Source of the DNA: Arthrobacter mobilis
GTDB taxonomy: Bacteria > Actinomycetota > Actinomycetes > Actinomycetales > Micrococcaceae
Assembly (NCBI RefSeq): GCF_012395835.1
Contig: NZ_JAAZSQ010000010.1
Coordinates: 27,896 to 91,895 of the forward strand
DNA: 64,000 bases
Direction of reading: 5' to 3'
In this document: positions 51,636-59,722 of the stretch, piece by piece
Layout of the letters: every line of letters begins with the position of its first letter
Position numbering within the stretch: the first letter of the stretch is position 1
The notes under the pieces: model-generated
Told to the model about the DNA's origin: nothing
The model's input: the letters and a program-made list of their open reading frames with translations, nothing else
The model's database searches: none
Made by a program: the position numbers and the translations under genes

Positions 51636-52349
51636 TTACGCCTTCCGCTGGCGCATCTGGCGGGAGCTCCACTGCTCCCGCCGCCAGAGGACCGTTACCA
51701 GGACCGGGATCTCGGGGTCGTGCCGGTCGGGTCCAACCACGGCGATGAGGTCGTGCCGGACTTGGGAGCCGGTGCGGGCATCAGGGCCGGCGCGAGCTTC
51801 GGGGCAGTGACGACCGGGCGCGGGCGGGAATGACCGGGCGGGGCGCCGGGGCCGGGCGGGGGATCTTCACGGCGGCGGTGCGCTTCATCCGGGGATCCTT
51901 TCGTAGGTCTTGTTGGCGAGGTCGAAGATCTCCTTCGGCTCCTCCTTCACGCGGTAGTGGCGCTCGGGCGGGACGACGACGGTCACGGCCGCGGCGGAGG
52001 GGCTCTCGGACTTCGGGGCGCCGTGGAAGGCGCGGCCGGTGCGGGCTGGGGCGGGACGACGTAGATCGAGCTGATGACGTCCTCGCGGATATGGACGCTC
52101 GTGCCGTCGTCGGCGTCGGTCGGGCGGATAAAGAGGCGGGGTGTCATTCGGCGATAACCTCCTCGACCTCGTCGAGGTAAAAGGTCTCGTCGACCCGGCC
52201 GGAGGGGATGCTCAGGATTTGGAAGAGGTCCGGGTCGAGCGGGTGGGGCCGGACGGTGCCGGTGGCGGGCGGCCTTGCCGGAGTCGAGGACGACGGTCAC
52301 GGTCGAGCTGGAGGCAGCGGCCCGGCGGATAGCGGAGGGTGGAGGCCAT
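51636..52349 (-). other. short minus-strand reading frames inside the element, partly frame-disrupted
   Basis: Several short frames look coding but do not join cleanly. A start at 52349 (AAAGGA upstream) leads toward a segment ending FQILSIPSGRVDETFYLDEVEEVIAE just before 52147. An ATGA junction opens MTPRLFIRPTDADDGTSVHI (52147-51983). In another frame VTVVVPPERHYRVKEEPKEI ends at an ATGA with a start at 51897. A last segment RHDLIAVVGPDRHDPEI ends at 51636. ATGA couplings are gene-like, yet the frame changes suggest decay. None is a recognised family. Confidence 0.4.
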
Positions 52350-52499
52350 TGTGGTGATCCTTTCTAGCGTCAGTGGTTCGGACGTCCTAGAAGGTGGCCC
52401 GCGGGCCGGAGCTACTCGGGGGATTTTTGGGGGGAGTGGCGAAGTGAAGGTGATTTCTTATTTAGTTAGAAGGAGGAGGGGTCTTTCTAATAAATGGAG

Positions 52500-52520
52500 A
52501 GTGACGATAGATCTGTCACT
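52500..52520. promoter_or_regulatory. inverted repeat near the right end of the element
   Basis: AGTGAC (52500-52505) and GTCACT (52515-52520) are perfect arms with a 9-bp spacer, in an AT-rich stretch. Possible operator or recombinase accessory site; no direct evidence. Confidence 0.35.
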
Positions 52521-52618
52521 TTGTCGCTGCCGGGACGGGGCGGAGCCCTCCTCGGCGATCGTGTAAACGGCTCCGCTGGCGTTATTCCCGGCGTTACGCT
52601 GCGTTGCTGCGTTTGGTC

Positions 52619-52649
52619 CGTTTACGCGCTGCGCGGGAGAATAGACGGC
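52619..52649 (+). promoter_or_regulatory. element-borne promoter of the restored NHL gene
   Basis: GAGAAT (52637-52642) lies 7 nt before the ATG at 52650, with TTTGGTC about 18 bp upstream (near 52613-52618). The same GAGAATAGA string, at the same 7-nt distance, precedes the ctaG GTG. The promoter lies inside the element and replaces read-through from ctaG. Confidence 0.45.
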
Positions 52650-54668
52650 ATGACTGAATCTGTGCGTTCCGCCTACCGCGTCCGTGCCTCCGAGCTCGTC
52701 GGCCGAGGCTGGCTGAATACCGGCGGGAAGGACCTCTCGCTGGAGGACCTCCGGGGTAAGGTTTTGATCCTCGACTTCTGGACCTTCTGCTGCATCAACT
52801 GCCTGCATGTGCTGGACGAGCTGCGCCCGCTGGAGGAGAAGTACCGGGACGTTCTGGTCACCGTGGGCGTGCATTCGCCCAAGTTCGAGCACGAGGCGGA
52901 CCCGGTGGCCCTGGCTGCCGCCGTCGAGCGCTACGAGATCCACCACCCGGTGCTGGATGATCCGGAGCTGGTGACCTGGCAGGCGTATTCGGCCCGTGCC
53001 TGGCCGACGCTGGTGGTGGTGGACCCCGAGGGGTACATCGTGGCGCACCTGTCCGGGGAAGGCCACGCCGGCGGCCTGGAGTCCCTGGTCGAGGAACTCA
53101 TCAGCGAGCACGAGGCCAAGGGCACGCTGCACCGCGGGGACGGCCCCTACGTGCCGGCCGAATCGACCGCCGGGGACCTGCGCTTCCCGGGCAAGGTGAT
53201 CGCCCTGCCCGACGGCGTGGGCGCACCGGGGGAGACCTTCCTGGTCGGCGATACCGGCCACCACAGGCTGGTGGAGCTGGGCGCCGACCTGGCCACCGTG
53301 CTGAATGTCTACGGCTCCGGCGTGAAGGGCTGGCTGGACGGCGGCGCCGCCGAGGCCCGCTTCAACGAACCCCAGGGCCTGGCCCTGCTGCCCGGGGACG
53401 TCCGCACGGCGGCCGGGTACGACGTCGTCGTTGCCGATTCGGTGAACCACCGCCTGCGCGGGGTCAACCTGGCCACCGGCGCGGTGACCACGGTGGCCGG
53501 CAACGGCGTGCAGCGGCTGCTCGACGCCGGCAACCAGCGCGCGGCTGCCGGCGGGGCCCAGGCCGGCCCGGGCTCGGAGGCGGACGAGGCAGGCGCCGGC
53601 GAGGAACTGGGCGAGGAGCTCGCGGACGCCATTTCCACGGCCCCGCGGCTGGGCAAGGACCCGCTCGAGGTCTCGCTCAGCTCGCCCTGGGACGTGCTCT
53701 GGTCCACCCGGCTGCAGAAGCTGGTGGTGGCCATGGCCGGCGTGCACCAGATCTTCGCTTTCGACCCTGTCACGGGCTCCGTCCAGATCCTGGCCGGCAC
53801 CGGGCTGGAGGGCCTGCTCGACGGCGAGGCGACCGCCGCCTGGTTCGCGCAGTCCTCCGGGCTGGCCGAGGACGCCGAGGGCAGCATCTGGGTGGCGGAC
53901 TCGGAAACCTCGGCCCTGCGGAAGATCTCCTTCGTGGAAGTCCACGGCGAGGAGCGCGCGCAGGTGCATACCGCCATCGGCACAGGCCTGTTCGACTTCG
54001 GCTTCCGCGACGGCGAGGCCGGGCAGGCACGCCTGCAGCACCCGCTGGGCGTGACCGTGCTGCCGGACGGCTCGGTGGCCGTGGCGGACACCTACAACGG
54101 TGCCGTCCGGCGCTTCGACCCGGCCACCGGCACCGTTTCCACGCTCGCCCGCGGCCTGGCCGAGCCTTCCGACGTGCTGGTGGATGCCTCCGGGACCGGC
54201 GAGCCCCTGCTGCTGGTGGTGGAGGCCAACCGGCACCAGCTGGTGCGCATCCCGATCCCCAAGGAAGCCCTCACCGTGGACGAGGGGGCTTCCCAGACGC
54301 AGCGGCCCAAGACCGAGGTCTCGCCCGGCCCGCTGGCCCTGACCGTGCGCTTCGCCGCGCCCAAGGGGCAGAAGCTGGACGACCGCTGGGGCGACCCGAC
54401 CCAGCTGAAGATCTCCTCCTCGCCGGAGAACCTGCTGGTCTCGGGCGCCGGCACATCGGTGGGCCTGGTGCGCGAACTGGTCCTCGCCGAGGATGTGCCC
54501 GAGGGCGTCCTGCACATTACTGCGCGGGCGGCGGCCTGCGACGGCGAGCCCGGCGGGGAGATCCCGGACCACGCGGCCTGCCACCTGTACCAGCAGGACT
54601 GGGGCATCCCGGTGGTGCTGGGCCAGGGCGCCGCGGAACTGACCCTGGACCTGCGCGGCGTCGACTAA
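52650..54668 (+). CDS. thioredoxin-like/NHL-repeat protein (NHLRC2-like), 5' end supplied by the element
   Basis: This 672-residue protein has an N-terminal thioredoxin fold with the redox motif FWTFCCINC (CxxC at C48/C51), followed by NHL/beta-propeller repeats (GDTGHHRLVELG, VADSVNHRLRGV, VADSETSALRKI, VADTYNGAVRRF) and a C-terminal beta domain. An acidic Ala/Gly-rich linker interrupts the propeller near 290-330. I start at ATG 52650 because its residues align with the host stub at 49862. The first 40 codons use less host-like codons (ACT, TCT, CGT, GTT, TTG) and appear foreign. Likely a redox or scaffold protein in the cytoplasm; the physiological role is unclear. Confidence 0.87.
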   Translation: MTESVRSAYRVRASELVGRGWLNTGGKDLSLEDLRGKVLILDFWTFCCINCLHVLDELRPLEEKYRDVLVTVGVHSPKFEHEADPVALAAAVERYEIHHPVLDDPELVTWQAYSARAWPTLVVVDPEGYIVAHLSGEGHAGGLESLVEELISEHEAKGTLHRGDGPYVPAESTAGDLRFPGKVIALPDGVGAPGETFLVGDTGHHRLVELGADLATVLNVYGSGVKGWLDGGAAEARFNEPQGLALLPGDVRTAAGYDVVVADSVNHRLRGVNLATGAVTTVAGNGVQRLLDAGNQRAAAGGAQAGPGSEADEAGAGEELGEELADAISTAPRLGKDPLEVSLSSPWDVLWSTRLQKLVVAMAGVHQIFAFDPVTGSVQILAGTGLEGLLDGEATAAWFAQSSGLAEDAEGSIWVADSETSALRKISFVEVHGEERAQVHTAIGTGLFDFGFRDGEAGQARLQHPLGVTVLPDGSVAVADTYNGAVRRFDPATGTVSTLARGLAEPSDVLVDASGTGEPLLLVVEANRHQLVRIPIPKEALTVDEGASQTQRPKTEVSPGPLALTVRFAAPKGQKLDDRWGDPTQLKISSSPENLLVSGAGTSVGLVRELVLAEDVPEGVLHITARAAACDGEPGGEIPDHAACHLYQQDWGIPVVLGQGAAELTLDLRGVD

Positions 54669-54674
54669 GCCGGC

Positions 54675-54721
54675 ACGGGGGCAGCCGGCACAAGCAGCAG
54701 TCCCGTGCCGGCTGCCCCCGT
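54675..54721 (+). terminator. terminator of the NHL gene
   Basis: The perfect 17-bp stem ACGGGGGCAGCCGGCAC (54675-54691) with its complement at 54705-54721 and a 13-nt loop starts 7 nt after the stop. Confidence 0.8.
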
Positions 54722-54851
54722 CCAGGCCAGGGAAAGTGTGTTCCGACGTCGTGCTGTTCTGCCTTCGCTGCCTGGCTCCCCTGGAAGCGCTGCTGCCCGC
54801 AGTCCTGCGGCGCGGCCGGCGGGTGCGGCAGGTTCAGATAGCAGCAGCCGG

Positions 54852-55832
54852 TCAGTACTTGACCACGGGGGTCAGGGTGACGTTGTCGTCGTCGACGTTC
54901 AGCTTCCCGGCAAAGCTGAACTGCTGCTCCAGCTCGCGCGGAATGGCGGCGCCCGTGAACAGGTCGATCTCCACCACCTTCAGCTTCGCGGTGCCGGTCA
55001 GCGGCTTCACCACCCAGTTGCCCCGGAAGGGCTCGATCGAGACCTCGGGGTACTTGACGATGTCCCAGTCGATCGTGTTGTTCTGCACCCGGTCCAGCGG
55101 GAAGCTGAACGGGCATCCGGCCGGCTGCAGCACCTTCTGCTCCGCGCAGTTGTCCAGGAACCCCTTGACCTGGCCGCTGGCCTCCTCCATCAGTTCCGGG
55201 GTGGGCTCGGTGGCCAGCGAGATCTGCGCCTGCGCATCGGCATGCTCCAGGACGGTTTCCACTGCCGGGGCGGCAAAATTCTCGCTGGTGTAGTGCGCTT
55301 CGAAAACCCCCGGGTAGAACGCCGCGAAGGTTCCCTTGCCGCCCGGCAGCGCCACGCGCGTACCGTTGAGCGAGGCCTCGGCCTCGTTGACGACCTGGAC
55401 CTCGACCGTGGGCAGGGTGGACGGTTCAAAGGACCAGCGGTTGAAGAAGAGCCAATTGGTGCCCACCTTCTCCAGCTTGAAGACGGTGGTGTGCCCGCGG
55501 CCGTCAATGGTGTAGCTGACCGGCACCTCCACATGGGTGGGGTCGGTCTCGACGGCCTCGCCCAGGCGGATGTCCTCCACATCCGCGACCGCCCGCTTCA
55601 GCGCCGCGCCGTCCAGCATCGCGGGGTTGGCATCCGGGACGCTGGCCCGCAGCAGCCCCAGGGCCTTGGAACCTTCGCCGTTCTGCAGGGCCTGGAAGTA
55701 GTCCCGGATCTGCTGCTGGGGGCCGTAGACCTTGGCGTTGACCAGGACAACGGTCAGGGCGCCGGCCGCGATGGTGAGCATCAGGCACAGCAGCCAGACG
55801 GCCACAGTGCGGAGTACGGTCGAATTTCCCAC
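54852..55832 (-). CDS. membrane-anchored conserved hypothetical protein
   Basis: I do not recognise this 326-residue protein. One N-terminal membrane helix (TVAVWLLCLMLTIAAGALTV) is followed by a soluble extracellular domain. The segment QQIRDYFQALQNGEGSKALGLL looks like a lumazine-binding or DUF4878-type start. Beta-rich parts follow (VEVPVSYTIDGRGHTTVFKLEK, VVNEAEASLNGTRVALPGGKG). Two cysteines (DNCAEQ, AGCPF) might form a disulfide. It is monocistronic and separated from the NHL gene by a terminator. Possibly a cell-surface protein; no function can be assigned. Confidence 0.78.
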   Translation of the reverse strand: MGNSTVLRTVAVWLLCLMLTIAAGALTVVLVNAKVYGPQQQIRDYFQALQNGEGSKALGLLRASVPDANPAMLDGAALKRAVADVEDIRLGEAVETDPTHVEVPVSYTIDGRGHTTVFKLEKVGTNWLFFNRWSFEPSTLPTVEVQVVNEAEASLNGTRVALPGGKGTFAAFYPGVFEAHYTSENFAAPAVETVLEHADAQAQISLATEPTPELMEEASGQVKGFLDNCAEQKVLQPAGCPFSFPLDRVQNNTIDWDIVKYPEVSIEPFRGNWVVKPLTGTAKLKVVEIDLFTGAAIPRELEQQFSFAGKLNVDDDNVTLTPVVKY

Positions 55833-55894
55833 CCTCCTACGTTACCTGCTCCCGCAGGCTTGCCCGCCGCTGCGGGCGGGGTTACGTGACGGGG

Positions 55895-56821
55895 TCAGGC
55901 CAGCAGCCAGGCCAGTGCCATCATGGCCGGCACGGCGATGATGGTGGTCAGCAGCACGGTGTCCTTGGCGATGACGATGCCGCGCTCATACCGGGCGGCA
56001 GTGACAAAGACATTCTGGGCGGTGGGCAGGGCGGCCAGGACGACGGCGGAAAACAGCAGGTGCCCGTCCATGCCCAGCACGAAGTGCGCCAGCAGCCAGG
56101 CCAGCGCCGGCTGGAGGAAGAGCTTGAAGGCGGAAGCTGCGACGACGTCGGCGCGCCGGCCGCCGCCGGCCTGCAGCGGGCGCGAGCCGTTGAGCGAAAT
56201 GCCGAAGGCGATCAACATGGCCGGCACCGCGGCCCCGCCGATGAGGCGGATCGGTTCCATCACCAGCTCCGGCGGCTGCCAGCCGGTGGCCGCGAGGACC
56301 AGGCCGAGGGCGGTGCCGATGAGCACCGGATTGCGCACGACCTGGGCGGCGAAGCCCGGCAGGGTGGTCCGGTGCCGGCTGGCGGCCGAATCCATCACCA
56401 TCAGGAACAGCGGGGTGAAGAACGCCAGCTGGAAGATCAGGACCGGCGCCACCAGGGTGGCGTCGCCGAGCACATAGGCCGCCACGGGAATGCCCAGGTT
56501 CGCCGAATTGACCAGCGAGGCGGACATGGCCCCGACCATGGTTTCGGTCAGGCCGCGGCGCAGCCAGAACCTGGCCACGGCGGCAAAGATGACCGCGGTG
56601 GCCACCGCGCTGGCCGCTGCCACCACCAGGGTCTCGGAGAAGATGACCGCCAGGCTGGAACGGCTCAGGGTCTCCAGCAGCAGGCAGGGGCTGGCCACGA
56701 AGAAGGCCAGCCGGCTCAGTGCCCGGCTGCCGTCCGGGCCGAGGACCTTGGTGCGGCCGACGAAGAAGCCGGCCAGGATGACTACCCAGACAACGGAAAA
56801 CCCCGCGAGGACCCCCAGCAC
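55895..56821 (-). CDS. AEC-family transporter (auxin efflux carrier type)
   Basis: This 308-residue permease has ten membrane helices in two halves, with the AEC features LSRLAFFVASPCLLLETLS, SANLGIPVAAYVLGD and LPTAQNVFVTAARYERG. Bacterial AEC proteins move malonate, malate or similar carboxylates. The GTG start lies 13 nt after the panD stop, so they are cotranscribed. A link to beta-alanine, pantothenate or a related acid is possible but unproven. Confidence 0.86.
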   Translation of the reverse strand: MLGVLAGFSVVWVVILAGFFVGRTKVLGPDGSRALSRLAFFVASPCLLLETLSRSSLAVIFSETLVVAAASAVATAVIFAAVARFWLRRGLTETMVGAMSASLVNSANLGIPVAAYVLGDATLVAPVLIFQLAFFTPLFLMVMDSAASRHRTTLPGFAAQVVRNPVLIGTALGLVLAATGWQPPELVMEPIRLIGGAAVPAMLIAFGISLNGSRPLQAGGGRRADVVAASAFKLFLQPALAWLLAHFVLGMDGHLLFSAVVLAALPTAQNVFVTAARYERGIVIAKDTVLLTTIIAVPAMMALAWLLA

Positions 56822-56833
56822 GCGGCGGAGCCG

Positions 56834-57247
56834 CTACTTGACGGCAAACGGCGGGCGCACGAACTCGTCGCTCAGCGTCTCGGCCGGATCGCTGCCCAGC
56901 TGGACGATCCTGTTGTCCGCGTCCACGTGGACGACCTTGGGCACGAAGGCCCGGGCTTCCTCGGTGGCCATCTGCGCATAGGTGATGAGGATGACGGTGT
57001 CACCCTCGTGGATCAGGTGCGCTGCCGCGCCGTTGATCCCGAGCACGCCCGAGCCGCGCTCGCCGGCGATGGTGTACGTCTCGAGCCGGGCACCGTTGGT
57101 GACGTCCACGATGGAGACCAGCTCGCCCGGAAGGATGTCGGCGGCGTCGAGCAGATCCAGGTCGACGGTGACGGAACCGACGTAGTGCAGATCGGCATGC
57201 GTGACGGTGGCCCGGTGGATCTTGGACTTAAACATTGTGCGGTTCAT
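56834..57247 (-). CDS. panD: aspartate 1-decarboxylase proenzyme
   Basis: The 137-residue enzyme makes beta-alanine for pantothenate and CoA. It cleaves itself at G24-S25 ([15 protein letters not shown]) to form the pyruvoyl group. The [19 protein letters not shown] core and the downstream acidic segment are normal. The ATG at 57247 ([12 protein letters not shown]) matches the family start. An in-frame extension through the upstream repeats to 57424 is rejected because it reads only the repeat. It is first in a two-gene unit with the AEC carrier. Confidence 0.92.
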   Translation of the reverse strand: MNRTMFKSKIHRATVTHADLHYVGSVTVDLDLLDAADILPGELVSIVDVTNGARLETYTIAGERGSGVLGINGAAAHLIHEGDTVILITYAQMATEEARAFVPKVVHVDADNRIVQLGSDPAETLSDEFVRPPFAVK

Positions 57248-57260
57248 CGCTACCCAGTGT

Positions 57261-57421
57261 ATCGGCCGAGGGACCCGCCGCGAGCTTGCGAGCGGTGGGA
57301 GGCCGGTGCACGGTATCGGCCGAGGGACCCGCCGCGAGCTTGCGAGCGGTGGGAGGCTGGTACACGGTATCGGCCGAGGGACCCGCCGCGAGCTTGCGGA
57401 CGGTGGGAGGCCGGTGCACGG
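57261..57421. repeat. three tandem 54-bp repeats between panD and tRNA-Gly
   Basis: Copies begin at 57261, 57315 and 57369 with ATCGGCCGAGGGACCCGCCG and differ at only a few bases. Each contains the arms CCCGCCGC and GCGGTGGG around GAGCTTGCGA, so each can fold into an 8-bp hairpin. The period is 18 codons, so frames stay open on both strands, but no start site supports a protein. The array lies in the panD 5' region. Confidence 0.9.
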
Positions 57422-57453
57422 CAACGTCCGGCCTGCACCCGCCGGGGAGGAAG

Positions 57454-57527
57454 TGGAGCGGGCGACGGGAATCGAACCCGCGTATCAAGCTTGGGAAGCT
57501 AGCGCTCTACCATTGAGCTACGCCCGC
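57454..57527 (-). tRNA. tRNA-Gly (anticodon CCC), CCA encoded
   Basis: Minus-strand reading shows the acceptor GCGGGCG/CGCCCGC, D arm GCTC..GAGC with AATGGTA, anticodon loop TTCCCAA (CCC), T arm GCGGG-TTCGATT-CCCGT, and discriminator U followed by an encoded CCA. The anticodon stem has one T-T mismatch. It stands alone. Confidence 0.93.
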
Positions 57528-57579
57528 ATGAGGGGCAGGCCCCTCAAAGCAACGCTCACTAGCTTACCCTAGTCCGCGG

Positions 57580-58842
57580 CTAACCCTGAACCGGGACACG
57601 CTGGCGCTCCCGGGCCAGGTTGATCTCCTCCTTGCGTGCCGCTTCCGCCTCCGCCGTCAGTGCCTGGCCCGCCTCGGCGTCGCGGGTAAGGTTCAGGCCG
57701 GTTTCCGGATCGAACAGATGGACCCGGCGGGTGTCCACCCACAGCTGGGCGGGCCGGCCGCCGCGGATCCTGCTGGCGGCATCGAGCGTGACGACAATCT
57801 GCGGGCGCAGCTCCTCCGCGTCCATATCCCGGGCCAGGTTCTCCAGAAGCCGGCGGATCTCGGGGGAGGGGTCGAAGCTGATGTAGCCGTACTGTTCGTT
57901 GCCGAGCCATTCGCTGTGGGTCAGTTCCGCGGTGAAGGCGTAGCCGTGCCCGCGCTTGGCCTCATCCACGAGTGCTGCGTCCTCGAAGTACTCCGGCCGG
58001 ATGCCGGCCAGCACCACCTGCCGGCCGGCGGCGGCCCGGAGCTTGTCCGCGGCCAGCGGGATGTCCCCGACCGGGGTCCGGAGCCGGTCCGGCTCCACTG
58101 CCGCCGGCAGGAAGTTCATGGACGGGGACCCGATGAAGCCAGCCACGAACAGGTTCACCGGCTGTTCGTACAGTTCCCGCGGGGAGGCGATCTGCTGCAG
58201 CACGCCCTTTTTCAGCACCGCCACCCGGTCGCCCAGCGTCATCGCCTCGGTCTGGTCATGGGTGACATACACGCTGGTGACCCCGAGCCGGCGCTGCATC
58301 TGGGAGATCTCCGAGCGCATCTGGCCGCGCAGCTTCGCATCCAGGTTCGAGAGCGGCTCGTCGAACAGGAACGCATCGGCCTTGCGCACGATTGCCCGCC
58401 CCATGGCAACCCGCTGCCGCTGGCCGCCGGAGAGGTTGGCTGGCTTGCGCTCCAGATGGTCCGTCAGCTCCAGCGTCCTGGCGGCCTCGGTGACCATGCG
58501 CCGGATCTCCTCCTCGCTGTGCCGGTGCTTGGCCAGCCGGAGCGGGAAGGCGATGTTCTCGAAGACGGTCAGGTGCGGGTACAGGGCGTAGTTCTGGAAG
58601 ACCATGGCCAGGTTGCGCTCGCGCGGGGCCTTCTCGTTGACACGCTCCCCGTTGATCAGCAGGTCCCCGGAGGTGATGTCCTCCAGGCCCACGATCATGC
58701 GCAGCAGCGTGGACTTGCCGCAGCCGGACGGGCCGACGAGGATGATGAACTCGCCGTCGGCGATGTCGATGCTGACGTCGTTGACCGCGGGGAAGCCGTC
58801 CCCGTACTGCTTGACGAGGTTCCTGAGGGTGATCGATGCCAT
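57580..58842 (-). CDS. sugC: sugar (trehalose-type) ABC importer ATP-binding protein
   Basis: The 420-residue UgpC/MsmX/SugC-type ATPase has Walker A GPSGCGKST, signature [16 protein letters not shown], Walker B AFLFDEPLSNLD and H-loop YVTHDQTEAMTLGD. A C-terminal regulatory domain follows (VLAGIRPEYFED). It ends a four-gene minus-strand operon. A charged helical tail (EAEAARKEEINLARERQR) extends beyond the usual 365-395 residues. Such ATPases may serve several sugar importers. Confidence 0.87.
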   Translation of the reverse strand: MASITLRNLVKQYGDGFPAVNDVSIDIADGEFIILVGPSGCGKSTLLRMIVGLEDITSGDLLINGERVNEKAPRERNLAMVFQNYALYPHLTVFENIAFPLRLAKHRHSEEEIRRMVTEAARTLELTDHLERKPANLSGGQRQRVAMGRAIVRKADAFLFDEPLSNLDAKLRGQMRSEISQMQRRLGVTSVYVTHDQTEAMTLGDRVAVLKKGVLQQIASPRELYEQPVNLFVAGFIGSPSMNFLPAAVEPDRLRTPVGDIPLAADKLRAAAGRQVVLAGIRPEYFEDAALVDEAKRGHGYAFTAELTHSEWLGNEQYGYISFDPSPEIRRLLENLARDMDAEELRPQIVVTLDAASRIRGGRPAQLWVDTRRVHLFDPETGLNLTRDAEAGQALTAEAEAARKEEINLARERQRVPVQG

Positions 58843-58879
58843 GGCGCCGGTCCTTCCTGCTCTGTTTGCCGTCTGCGCG

Positions 58880-59722
58880 TCAGCCCTTGACTGCGCCCTG
58901 GGTCAGTCCGGAGACGATCTGCCGCTGGAAGAGCACCACCAGCAGCACCACCGGGATGGTCACGATGATGGCCGCCGCCGAAATGGCCCCGGTCGGTGCC
59001 TCAAACTGCGAGGCGCCGGTGAAGAACGCCAGCGCGGCGGGCACCGGGCGGGCCGCCTCGGTCGAGGTCAGCGAGATGCCGTAGACAAAGTCGTTCCAGG
59101 CAATGAAGAAGGCGATGATCGCCGTCGTGAACACCCCGGGGGCGGCCAGCGGGACGATTGCCTTGCGGAAGGCCTGCCAGGTGGTGGCGCCGTCGACCTG
59201 CGCCGCCTGCTCCAGCTCCCACGGGATCTGCCGGAAGAACGCAGCCAGCGTCCAGATCGAGATCGGCAGGGTCAGCGACAGGTACGGGATGATCAGCCCC
59301 GGCCAGGTGTCGTAGAGGCCGATGCTGCGCCAGAGGTTGAACAGCGGGGTGACGATGGAGATCACAGGGAAGATGGACACCGCCAGGGCAGTGGTGAGCA
59401 CCAGCCTCTTGCCGGGGAAGTCCAGCCGGGCAATCGCGTAGGCGCACAGCGTGGCCAGGACGACGGCGATGAACGTGGCGATCAACGCGATGCCCACCGA
59501 GTTCCACAGCGCAGACAGGAACAAGCCTTGCGCGTTGCCGACCAGGATCTGCTCGTAGTTGTCCGTCACCCATTCGGTGGGCAGGAACTTGCCCGAGGTC
59601 AGGTCGCTGGGCTGCTTGAACGAGGTGGCGAAGATGGAGGCCACGGGGAAGAGCGCGTAGAGCAGGACCAGGATCGCGATGGCGGCCCAGATGGCCCGCT
59701 CGCGGCCGGCGGACGTCTTCAT
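58880..59722 (-). CDS. sugB: sugar ABC importer permease (MalG/SugB-like)
   Basis: This 280-residue permease has six helices. The EAA loop is EQAAQVDGATTWQAFRKAIVPLAAPG, and the second-permease end IVSGLTQGAVKG is typical of MalG-type proteins. Its ATG overlaps the stop of the preceding permease gene (ATGA). It forms the channel with the SugA-like partner. Confidence 0.87.
   Translation of the reverse strand: MKTSAGRERAIWAAIAILVLLYALFPVASIFATSFKQPSDLTSGKFLPTEWVTDNYEQILVGNAQGLFLSALWNSVGIALIATFIAVVLATLCAYAIARLDFPGKRLVLTTALAVSIFPVISIVTPLFNLWRSIGLYDTWPGLIIPYLSLTLPISIWTLAAFFRQIPWELEQAAQVDGATTWQAFRKAIVPLAAPGVFTTAIIAFFIAWNDFVYGISLTSTEAARPVPAALAFFTGASQFEAPTGAISAAAIIVTIPVVLLVVLFQRQIVSGLTQGAVKG

Larger units (their letters stand above)
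49957..52771 (+). mobile_element. small serine-integrase element inserted in the NHL gene
   Basis: About 2.8 kb separates the two matching parts of the NHL gene. The left end is near 49957, just before the recombinase start. The right end is near 52771, where codons change from unusual to host-like. It carries a large serine recombinase, a few short minus-strand frames and an AT-richer segment (52440-52520). No phage structural or replication genes are present, so it is a minimal element or a remnant. Ends are set by protein-level similarity and are accurate to perhaps 20 bp. Confidence 0.75.

Noticed and set aside
49957-52771. Full prophage
   Set aside because: Only an integrase and short frames are present. 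No capsid, tail, terminase, lysis or replication genes are seen.
57261-57421. CRISPR array
   Set aside because: The units are directly adjacent 54-bp repeats with no unique spacers and no cas genes nearby.
56834-57424. N-terminally extended PanD reading through the repeats
   Set aside because: The extension only translates the repeat, and the ATG at 57247 matches the family start and places the cleavage site at G24-S25.
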